Below, piece after piece: positions 56,701-64,000 of a stretch of DNA of 64,000 bases; position 1 is the first letter of the stretch; each line of letters opens with the position of its first letter. Position numbers and translations under genes: made by a program. Where the stretch lies: the NCBI GenBank assembly GCA_946800325.1, contig OX326956.1:9093167-9157166 (forward strand), in the 5' to 3' direction. The notes beneath the pieces were generated by a model. That model did no database searches and was not told where the DNA came from. It saw only the letters and a program-made list of their open reading frames with translations. This DNA comes from Luzula sylvatica (taxonomy: Eukaryota > Streptophyta > Magnoliopsida > Poales > Juncaceae).

Positions 56701-57650
56701 TTTTTTTGAAAATCTGTATTTATTAAAATATATTTAACAGATCCAAATTTTATAACAAATCCAATCTGTATTTATTACCATATATTGTGAAAATCTAATT
56801 TTCTGAAAATCCAATTTTCAACAGATCTAATCTGTACAAAATATATTCTGAAAATCTAATTTTTCTGAATTTCCATTTTATTCTGAAAACCTAATTTTTT
56901 CTGAAAATACAATTTTAACCAGATCTAATCTGTAATAATTACAATATATTCTGAAAATCCAATTTTCTGAAAATCCAATTTTCAACAGAATTTATATAAT
57001 GTAATTTTGCAATTTAGCCCAAAATTCTAAAATTTCTCAAATTATAAAATTCTAATCTACAAATCTGAAAATCTAATTTTCGATGGTTTTAACGAGCGTT
57101 TGCTCTGATACCACTGTAGGATTATACACACGAATTTAGAGGTTTGCAGCGGAATTATTTCGTATGTATAACCTAATTCTACCCTGGATCACACTCGAAA
57201 AACACCGAAAAAGGAAGAGTAATCAGAATTTTACCTCGTACAAGTTAGTACGTGATGTCTTCTTCTCCAATCTGTTGAACCTTCTCCAAGGATTGCTTGT
57301 GCAGTCCCTCTACTCGTGTCCACCTCGATTTCGTCTGATCGGAACCGCCAACACCGTTCTAGCCGGTGTCACGATTATTTCTCTCAAGGTTTCTGCTCAA
57401 AATCTCTCTCTGAAACTCACCAGATTTCTTTTCGTATTGTGGTAAAAAGAAGAAAAATCGGCGGCCGAATTAGGTCAGAAATTAGAGAGAGAAGAGAGAG
57501 AAAAATGAAATTCTGAATATATATATATAGGCAATTTTAGGTTAAATCCGAAATTAGGTTAAGAAACCCTAATTTCATAATTAAAGCCCAAAACTAAATA
57601 AAATCAGAATAAGCCCAAAATTCAGATTAAAATCTAATTATTAGAAATTA
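56700..57650 (-). mobile_element. Copia-type 5' LTR end, primer-binding site and leader (minus strand)
   Basis: On the minus strand an LTR ending ...ATAATCCTACA (near 57113) is followed at once by GTGGTATCAGAGC (57112-57100), the primer-binding site complementary to initiator tRNA-Met used by Copia elements. The leader beyond it (57095-56740) repeats 'cagattagatctg' and 'gaaaattggattttcag' words. The LTR body carries the family word GTGGACACGAGTAGAGG at 57325-57309. The internal coding region is gone. Confidence 0.65.
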
Positions 57651-57739
57651 GATTAAAAACCCTAAATTCTGAGCGGGCCCAGATTATGAACTGGCCCAAT
57701 TCTGATTGCATATTAGCCTATTTATATAAATTCTTCCAA

Positions 57740-58147
57740 GTTAATTCTTAAGCCATATTTTCTTTCATGTTGAATGATTGTTTTGAAGTTGTGTAAAGAA
57801 TTCTTGTGTGGATCAAATCTTTGTTCTAAATCTTTTTCTTTTACTTGATCTTGTGCTCTCTTTTGTGTGATATTTTTGTTCACTTAATCAAATACTAAAT
57901 CTGGTCCAGGGGACTTTTCGTCGTAACGAAAGTTTCTGTCTTTTTTCCCAAAAAGTTTCTGCCTTTTGCTGGAAATTAGTTTCTGCCTATTTCTCGCTCA
58001 TTTCGATTCATTATTTGACGCATACACTCCTCGTGGAACGAGCTTCTATATTTCCACTATACACATATATTTTCAAACTTGTTGATTGAATTGGTTTTCA
58101 CATACAACGACATATCAAATTAAAAGTGATTGAAAACCCGCTCATCA
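57740..58147 (+). mobile_element. LTR end followed by a Gypsy-type primer-binding site
   Basis: Matches the LTR ending at 62696 (TTGTGTAAAGAATTCTTGTG, TCAAATCTTTGTT, the 'ttgacgca..ctcc.cgtggaacga' block) and ends CTCATCA. The left limit is estimated. Confidence 0.55.
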
Positions 58148-58149
58148 AA

Positions 58150-58167
58150 TGGCGCCGCTGCCGGGGA
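58150..58167 (+). other. Primer-binding site of an LTR retrotransposon
   Basis: TGGCGCCGCTGCCGGGGA directly follows the LTR end. This type of primer-binding site is usual in plant Gypsy elements and shows the element is plus-oriented. Confidence 0.75.
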
Positions 58168-58293
58168 GTAATGTTTAAGTCAAATTTTGAATCGAACTTG
58201 CAATCTCGAGTGATATTTTTAATAGAGTTGAACTTGATATTTCACTAATTTCAAAATTTTTCTATTCTTGCAAGTTACACGGAGTAGAGCAAG

Positions 58294-58839
58294 ATGAATC
58301 AAGAAAGACCAAGAACTTTTGGAGAATTGCTAACTCAAGAAGAACCTCCAAGAAGATATCCAAAACACATGACGCTTAAAGAAATGATCAATCAAGATAT
58401 CGACGAATGGGAAGAAAGAAAAGAAGAACGAAGGCTCGGTTTGCTCTCATGTTCCACCTTAAATCAATACGAAGAATCACACACCGAGACCCGTTATCAA
58501 AATCCCATCTACGAAGCTCGCAAATACGAAAATGAATCCCCATGGGGTTATGAGACACAATCCTATACCGAAACCACCAATAACTACTCAAACCCCATAT
58601 ACGAACCTTCTCAAAACGAACTCGAATCTCAACATGAATTTGATTACCAAGATCCACAATTTGAATCCCAAAACGAAGATGAAGACCAAGAATTAAAAAG
58701 AATGATGGTTGAAATGATGGCGATGATGATGTCCTTTAATGATGAGCGAGATTTTGGCGTGTTCTTAATATGTCGTTGTAAAAACCCCGGACAATCAACA
58801 AAATTTGTAATCTATGTTTGTACAGTGGCAAATGTATAG
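58294..58839 (+). mobile_element. gag-like open frame, truncated
   Basis: Begins MNQERPRTFGELLTQEEPPR about 125 bp after the primer-binding site. It is rich in Glu, Asn, Tyr and Gln with repeated NPIYE motifs, then EDQELKRMMVEMMAMMMSFN. This fits the low-complexity N-terminal part of a plant Gypsy gag. At about 58740 the frame runs into an inverted LTR fragment, so the element is cut. No protease, reverse transcriptase or integrase is present. Confidence 0.5.
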
Positions 58840-59000
58840 ATTCGTTCCACGGGGAGCAATTGCGTCAAAGATTAAATCGAAACTAGATGAGAAATAACAA
58901 AGAAAATTCACAGAAGGTAGTCCGTTACCACGGAAGTAGGTTCCGTTACAACGGACATTAGGGTAATGTTAACGCAGGAATTTTATCATCAATTTTAATT
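58740..59000 (-). mobile_element. Inverted partial LTR
   Basis: 58740-58990 is the inverted counterpart of 62445-62696 (GATTTTGGCGTGTTCTTAAT, 'acaatcaacaaaatttgtaatctatg', then the palindrome-bearing words near 58930-58970). Together the two copies face each other across 3.4 kb. Confidence 0.75.
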
Positions 59001-59036
59001 GATCCTGAGATTGTAGATTCTATCATCAATTTTAGT

Positions 59037-59549
59037 TCACTTGATCCGTGAGATTCTATCATGAGAAGCATCATAGTTCTTTAATGAATTAAAATTGATG
59101 ATATATGGAAAGAATTCACCTTGGAGAATTGTAGATTTCTCTTCTTTCTCGATTGATAATTGATCATTTTCGATTGGAGTGAGTTGAACCGTCTTTTGGA
59201 GAGTCGGATCCAATGACACCTTTTCTTCCTCAATTGTCGTTCTCGTTCTAACGCTTTCATCAAATCCCCCCATACTTGAACTCTTGTCGTCTTCAATCTC
59301 CACGATCTCCTCATTTGAAAACTCTAACTCGAGACAAGTCACTCTTTGATCTAGATCGTTGACGATGGTTTGAATATTTCCGAGTCGTCGAGAGGTGGTT
59401 TTAATCTCATGCGAGATATCACTTATCTCTTGTTTGAATTCTTCGACATTTTGTTTTAACTCTTGTTTGATTTCTTCACAATTTTGTTTAAATGATGTGA
59501 GGCAGATCCGTTTACGAAACCTCTTCCAATTGCGAAGCATGATCGTCAT
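59037..59549 (-). mobile_element. Coiled-coil, gag-like frame (minus)
   Basis: 170 codons, with heptad-like FKQNCEEIKQELKQNVEEFK and EISDISHEIKTTSRRLGNIQ, then an acidic segment (EEIVEIEDDK). It follows the inverted LTR in the minus direction, the position of a gag remnant. There is no conserved domain, so the assignment rests on position and style. Confidence 0.4.
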
Positions 59550-60712
59550 GCTAGAACTATAGGTTTGAGATACCTAGAGGAGGAAGTTGTTGGTTTGTAG
59601 TTATCTAAAACAATAGTTGTTATGATGAGTTATTTGTTGTAAACGATGTATCACCCAAGACTTTATGCTATATTAATGCAATTTCAAAAATTTTATATTT
59701 CATTTGCATTTATCTCTTATATGAAAACTTGTGCGTGGTTGTGTAATATGATTACACGAACCTTGATTTATAACTTGTGTGAGCGTCTACATGATACGTG
59801 ATCATGCTAAGTAAAACCGTCACATTTCAAAAGTTATATTTCAAAAACGTCCCTAGTCATGATTAGGATACTTATGTGATAAGTATATCTATTATAAGAT
59901 AATAGACTAACATGTACACTAGCATATTCGCCGAGGTGATGATTATGTTTTGCTAATCATAGGACAAAGAGTTTGTCAAATCGGGAATATGGATATGCAT
60001 TAGGCTATGCATATTGTGACTTGACCAAAAGTGCGATACCATGACATGGTTTAGTCATTGTAGATGGAATCGTAACGAATGGGGTCTTAGTTCTTCACAC
60101 TTGAGATGATCATGGATCATTTTTTCGTGCGTAACATAACGCTTAGATATAATCTTCCACCATATGTAACAGGATGGTCATGGGATTATGATCGGGTATT
60201 ATCTGAAACACGGAATTTGATGTGAGTCATCAAGATAGAAATTGTTCCTTTCGAGAGAAAGAGATATCCCTTAGGCCTATCGATGAATTGATCAACGAAA
60301 TCTCTGGCCAGAGTCAATGATATTAAATTGTTAATATCGATTGTGTTTGTTGATTCAATTCGGTATCGAGACAATAAGTTTAGTCAATCAAATTATAAGG
60401 ATGACTATTACCGTGCCTTTTGATTGACGGATATCGTGAACAAGAGAACTAAACACCACCGTTCGAGATGGGTATAAATGATCACAATCATTTTCGTTTT
60501 CAACGTGGGAAAGCTATGATGGATTTCTTCCTAGATCCCTCTCATGAGCCCGTAAACTTGGGCATAAGTTTGCTACCATTGCTTGATACGAACCTACGCG
60601 GTCACACATAGAGCTGTCTTATTTCGGGCTTAAATTTCAATCTCTGAGGTTATGTGTACATGAGATGTACGCTAGTACTTTCTTTAGTTGGATCTTGAAC
60701 TGAGTGGGAGAC
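59550..60712 (+). mobile_element. Noncoding 3' internal part of a Copia-derived element
   Basis: Reads like the long untranslated region before the 3' LTR in plant Copia/LARD elements. It ends with AACTGAGTGGGAGACTGAAG, a purine tract of polypurine-tract type directly before the LTR-like start at about 60713. No protein frame. Confidence 0.45.
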
Positions 60713-61930
60713 TGAAGGAAATACAGTTACAGATCAACTAGTTGAATGTACAAATGAGTGTAGACAAACATACGTGTTCGTCGGAACGATTGGATGCATA
60801 ATAAGATTATGCAAATCTGGCAGAAATTACATGGTGCGTCATGACGCACCAAATTGTGCGTCATGACGCACAATAGAGTAATTCTGAGAAAGCCAATCTG
60901 TGAGTAGTGCGTCATGACGCAAGTTATCTTGCGTCATGACGGTACACATGAGTGGTGCGTCATGACGGACGTTATCGTGCGTCATGACGGTACACTGTGT
61001 AACGGCTATATCCAAGTAAATGTGACTTGTGCATCATGACGCACCATATCGTGCGTCATGACGCACAGTGATCCGAATTCTGGATTAGCAGTTTCTGATA
61101 CTCATTAATACACCATTAACTCTCAGATTAATATAAGATCTGTGGATTCTTCTTCCTCTCTCTCTCTGGCTGCCAGACCTAATTCTAGTAGAGAATAGAG
61201 AGAACTTGTGAGACAAGTTAGTGGAGAATAGAGATTAGATTTAAGCAAGCTTGCGGGGATTTTAGGGGAATTCGCCGCAACCGAAAGACGCGAGCTCGAG
61301 GTGGATACGAGTAGAGGAATCTCAACTGAGATTCTGGACTGTGATCTAACGAGAGCTAAGTCGAGCAAGGTCGAAGACGAATCGGATAAATTCCGGTTGT
61401 ATACGACAAATAGGAGCTTCGAACAAGGTGTCGAATCACGCGGGCGTGGGACGTGTGTGTCGCCGGGATCGAAGCAAAGAGCGAAGCAAGCAGCAGCTAA
61501 TAGAGTCAACCTGTCTCCGTGATCAATTTCACGCGGTATGATTCTCTATGAATTAAGCATTAATTTCATAGGTTAGATGCATTTCATGATTCGTACTTTC
61601 GGGTCGTTGATGTGGTCCTCGGGATCGGGTCGGACCGGGCCTCACAATCCGCTGCGCGGGGCTCGGTAGTGACGCCGATACCCAACAGGAGCTTTCTTCA
61701 TCCGAATCCGCGCAAGCAAGGAGTCAAGCTTACTCTATTCCACTCGGGAGCTTTCTTCCAATTGGACTTCTTGCAAATCTCGAATCCACTCACCCGGTAC
61801 GAAGCTCTCTTCTATTGGCGGGTGGATTGGTACGAAAGGAACGTGTTGTGCGAGTTGTCTAGCTCACTAGCATCTCAAAAACAACTAGGAAGGCATCCAA
61901 GACGAGACTCGGAGCTCACTTCATCTCTCT
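60713..61930 (+). mobile_element. Copia-type LTR with palindrome array
   Basis: Starts after the purine tract (TGAAGGAAATACAG). Carries the palindrome array at 60835-61065, a CT-rich leader at 61145-61170, the family word GTGGATACGAGTAGAGG at 61301-61317, and 'cggaccgggcctcacaatccgctgcgcgg' near 61630-61660 shared with the inverted copy near 55.8 kb. The right limit is uncertain (61.6-61.93 kb). Confidence 0.5.
60835..61065 (+). repeat. Array of eight GCGTCATGACGC palindromes
   Basis: Eight copies of the 12-bp core within 231 bp, four of them extended to perfect 14-mers TGCGTCATGACGCA. The others have one or a few changes in the outer bases, and one has GCATCATGACGC. They are arranged largely in pairs about 20-25 bp apart. 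The core holds two inverted GTCA/TGAC half-sites. Confidence 0.93.
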
Positions 61931-61939
61931 AGGTGTTTT

Positions 61940-62696
61940 CTTTCCTTTCTTGTAATTCTTGTAGTTTAAATTCGAATTGGATTTGTGTAAAGAATTCTCG
62001 TTTTAATGAATCTTTAGTTCTTGTTACTTGAATCAAATCTTTGTTAGTGTGTTTACTTGATCTCTTACTTTTAATTACTGCCTTGAACTTAGTTTAAATC
62101 TCCCTTAATTCAATCTCAAATCAAACATTCAATTCAATCCTCAATTCAAAATTATAAATTCGAAATCCAGAACAAGTTCTGTTGTAACGGAATCCAAGTC
62201 CGTTGTAACGGACCATTCGGTTTGTACCTGACTTTCAGTCTGTTGGTACTCTGTTGTAACGCACTTTACTTCCGTTGTAACGGACCAGCGAGGAAAAGCA
62301 TTCAATATCACTCATACTAGTGCGTTGTAACGGACATAAGAGTCCGTTGTAACGGATCAACTAATCCGTTATAACGCTACTCCTATCCGTTATAACGGAC
62401 TACCTCTTTCCGTTATAACGGAACTTCCTCCGTTGTAACGGACCTTCATATCAATTCCTGCGTTAACATTACCCTAATGTCCGTTGTAACGGAACCTACT
62501 TCCGTTGTAACGGACTACCTTCTGTGAATTTTCTTTGTTATTTCTCATCTAGTTTCGATTTAATCTTTGACGCAATTGCTCCCCGTGGAACGAATCTATA
62601 CATTTGCCTCTGTACAAACATAGATTACAAATTTTGTTGATTGTTCGGGGTTTTTACAACGACATATTAAGAACACGCCAAAATCTCTCTCATCAG
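61940..62696 (+). mobile_element. LTR with palindrome array
   Basis: Same family as 57740-58147 and the inverted fragment at 58740-59000. Ends CTCTCTCATCA at 62696. It contains the TCCGTTGTAACGGA array. No primer-binding site follows, so it would be a 3' or solo LTR. Confidence 0.6.
62178..62514 (+). repeat. Array of twelve TCCGTTRTAACGGA palindromes
   Basis: Twelve copies of a 14-bp palindrome in 337 bp, most of them perfect TCCGTTGTAACGGA or TCCGTTATAACGGA, spaced about 18-45 bp with unrelated spacer. Each holds two inverted AACGG words, the core recognised by plant R1R2R3/R2R3 MYB proteins. Two further copies lie inverted at about 58928-58964 in the partial LTR. Confidence 0.95.
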
Positions 62697-62831
62697 GAAA
62701 CATACACAATCATTCAAAGATTGTAAAGCCAATTAAAAACAAATATAAAGATACAAAAAAAAATTGTTAAAATATGGCAAAAGAAGAAAAAAATTCTTAC
62801 TTTTTGGAGAGTTAAGGGTAAAATAGACAAT
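62697..62831. other. AT-rich junction
   Basis: Between the LTR end and the first A-rich open frame. No feature recognised. Confidence 0.4.
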
Positions 62832-63368
62832 ATGCATACGTCTCCAAATAAAAGTATTAGAGAAAGACGAACCTTAGAAGAGGATAATATCATAAATAAT
62901 TTAAATCAAAAATCAATTGAAAAAGAAATAAAAAATGGTACAGGAAAGGATGAAATTCGGGATAAAGTTAAAATATCACAACAATTGATTATTTATAATA
63001 AACAACAATCACTACCTAATTTTATCAAATCACTATTGGATCCTAAAATGTCATTAAACCCTAAAATTATAGAAAAAGAACCAAATCAAATGTCTCTCTC
63101 ACTAACTGATATTGAACCAATTCCATGTTCAAATTCTTTGGATATAATTAGGGTTGAAACAATTAATAATCAAAACTATCCAATTAGTCAAGGAAATGTG
63201 GATATAAAAAATTTAGAGAAAGAGAACTTACAGTGTAATAAGGAACACACCAATCTGGCTATTGTAAAGAGTCCAATTCAAAACATCATTAAAACACCTG
63301 AAAAAAATCAAAGAAAGATAAGTGAGTATTTTTATAAAATTAATAATAATCTTAACAGTAAGTTTTAG
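62832..63368 (+). CDS. Hypothetical 178-residue Lys/Asn/Ile-rich protein with a PIP-box-like C-terminus
   Basis: An ATG-initiated frame with strongly A-rich codon use, unlike the cellular genes of the window. It is hydrophilic, rich in Lys, Asn, Ile, Gln and Ser. Near the end QRKISEYF (63309-63332) fits the QxxIxx(Y/F)(Y/F) consensus of PCNA-interacting peptides, preceded by KTPEKN. I recognise no family. Closely packed A-rich frames to the right suggest a compact mobile or integrated viral element, but no diagnostic domain is seen. A nuclear gene fragment of odd composition is also possible. Confidence 0.4.
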   Translation: MHTSPNKSIRERRTLEEDNIINNLNQKSIEKEIKNGTGKDEIRDKVKISQQLIIYNKQQSLPNFIKSLLDPKMSLNPKIIEKEPNQMSLSLTDIEPIPCSNSLDIIRVETINNQNYPISQGNVDIKNLEKENLQCNKEHTNLAIVKSPIQNIIKTPEKNQRKISEYFYKINNNLNSKF

Positions 63369-63517
63369 AAACAAATAATAATACCAATTCCAGTAGAGTT
63401 TCTTGTTATGATATAGTGGAAAATCCAACAAACCAAACTGCACATATAAATAATAATATAATATCAAAAAATATCATTAAAAATAAAAATAAAACAATTA
63501 AAATGGATGAACAAATA

Positions 63518-63789
63518 AGAAGTTCAAGACTATTAAACAAACAAATCATTATCAATCTCCTATTGAAAAAGCACAACTAGTTAAATTTAAAGAAATTCAA
63601 AAAGACATATCAAAAAGACACAAATACAACAAACAAATCAATACAGAAATTAAATCATTGAATTTGGAAGGGAAAATGGAAATAATGGATAAAAATGAAA
63701 TTGCGGATATTTTAGCATTCACTGGAATTGATATTACTGATGCTCTTAAAGCCACAATAAATAATCTAGTGGAAGAACAAAGTACTTAA
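63518..63789 (+). CDS. Hypothetical A-rich frame without ATG
   Basis: Open from just after a TGA to TAA at 63787-63789, about 90 codons. Contains EKAQLVKFKEIQKDISKRHK and EIADILAFTGIDITDALKAT. It is charged and probably helical, with the same composition as the preceding frame but a different reading frame. It lacks a start codon, so it is either the end of a decayed gene, an exon, or a frame shifted relative to 62832-63368. Confidence 0.3.
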
Positions 63790-63822
63790 GTACTTGTTCA
63801 GTTTAGTGGAAAAAATATATAA

Positions 63823-64000
63823 ATGTTATATAAAAAATTAAAAATTGTTTATAATGAAATATATAACAGCATAGTTAGAAGGAATAATCACACAATTCCT
63901 AACACATCAGAATCTAATTCAAGTTCAAGTGAAAACTTTTCAAATTCAGATGCAAATTCTTATGATTGTTTTATAAATTCAGATAATTGCTACACTAATG
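63823..64000 (+). CDS. Hypothetical protein, cut by the window end
   Basis: ATG at 63823, open to the window edge (59 codons). Begins MLYKKLKIVYNEIYNSIVRR, then a Ser/Asn/Asp-rich acidic stretch (NTSESNSSSSENFSNSDANS) with Cys residues after it. Same base composition as the two frames before. Family unknown. Confidence 0.3.
   Translation, partial: MLYKKLKIVYNEIYNSIVRRNNHTIPNTSESNSSSSENFSNSDANSYDCFINSDNCYTN

Noticed and set aside
60835..61065. Palindrome array as a CRISPR array
   Set aside because: Repeats are 12-14 bp palindromes with irregular short spacers in a plant LTR; no cas genes and wrong kingdom.
62178..62514. Palindrome array as a replication origin iteron set
   Set aside because: No replication protein or plasmid context; the array lies inside an LTR, so regulatory sites are the simpler reading.

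Overview
The window is nuclear DNA of a flowering plant, very probably a eudicot. It is strongly AT-rich, its genes have short GT-AG introns, several proteins are of plant type (a rubber-elongation-factor-like protein, a BAHD acyltransferase, a dual-targeted-type glycyl-tRNA synthetase, a kinesin-14, a cytokinin-relay phosphotransfer protein), and most of the rest is transposon debris of plant families. All exon models were read by eye from splice sites and family motifs.

Layout. 1-5.6 kb: intergenic, with two MITEs and a 38-base G run. 5.79-7.50 kb: REF/SRPP-like gene with an in-frame stop in its last exon and a 23-residue tail repeat. 7.5-10.8 kb: transposon fragments. 10.87-11.31 kb: intact CMC2-type twin-CX9C gene. 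11.73-13.13 kb: intact two-exon BAHD acyltransferase. 13.2-21.6 kb: transposon-rich, including a Helitron end, a 305-bp MITE and a 1.8-kb palindromic Mutator-like element containing three foldback units. 21.68-24.61 kb: intact nine-exon glycyl-tRNA synthetase. 25.3 kb: tRNA-Phe pseudogene without anticodon. 26.0-27.6 kb (minus): kinesin-14 pseudogene that has lost most of its motor. 28.35-29.1 kb (minus): histidine-phosphotransfer (AHP4-like) gene in which the phospho-acceptor His is Gln. 31.5-33.2 kb: two LINE remnants, one with a perfect target duplication. 34.0 kb: first of three hAT-type MITEs. 35.5-36.65 kb (minus): exons of an unassigned gene. 37.8-44.7 kb: a duplicated noncoding segment. 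44.84-48.77 kb: a CACTA transposase fossil whose intron holds a 3.26-kb Helitron carrying captured exons. 49-54 kb: MITEs and a 1.8-kb Mutator-like element with a nested hAT MITE. 54.3-54.9 kb (minus): last four exons of a Lys/Glu-rich protein. 55-62.7 kb: nested LTR-retrotransposon pieces, two of which carry arrays of short perfect palindromes. 62.8-64.0 kb: AT-rich open frames of unknown, possibly mobile or viral, origin, cut by the window edge.

The genes do not form a pathway. CMC2 (mitochondrial copper/COX assembly) and glycyl-tRNA synthetase (cytosol and probably mitochondria) are housekeeping. The BAHD enzyme belongs to specialised metabolism. The REF-like, kinesin and HPt loci show decay or loss of the key residue. 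The most instructive parts are the transposons: several have exact target duplications, and two have natural empty sites in neighbouring duplicated DNA, so their boundaries can be stated to the base.
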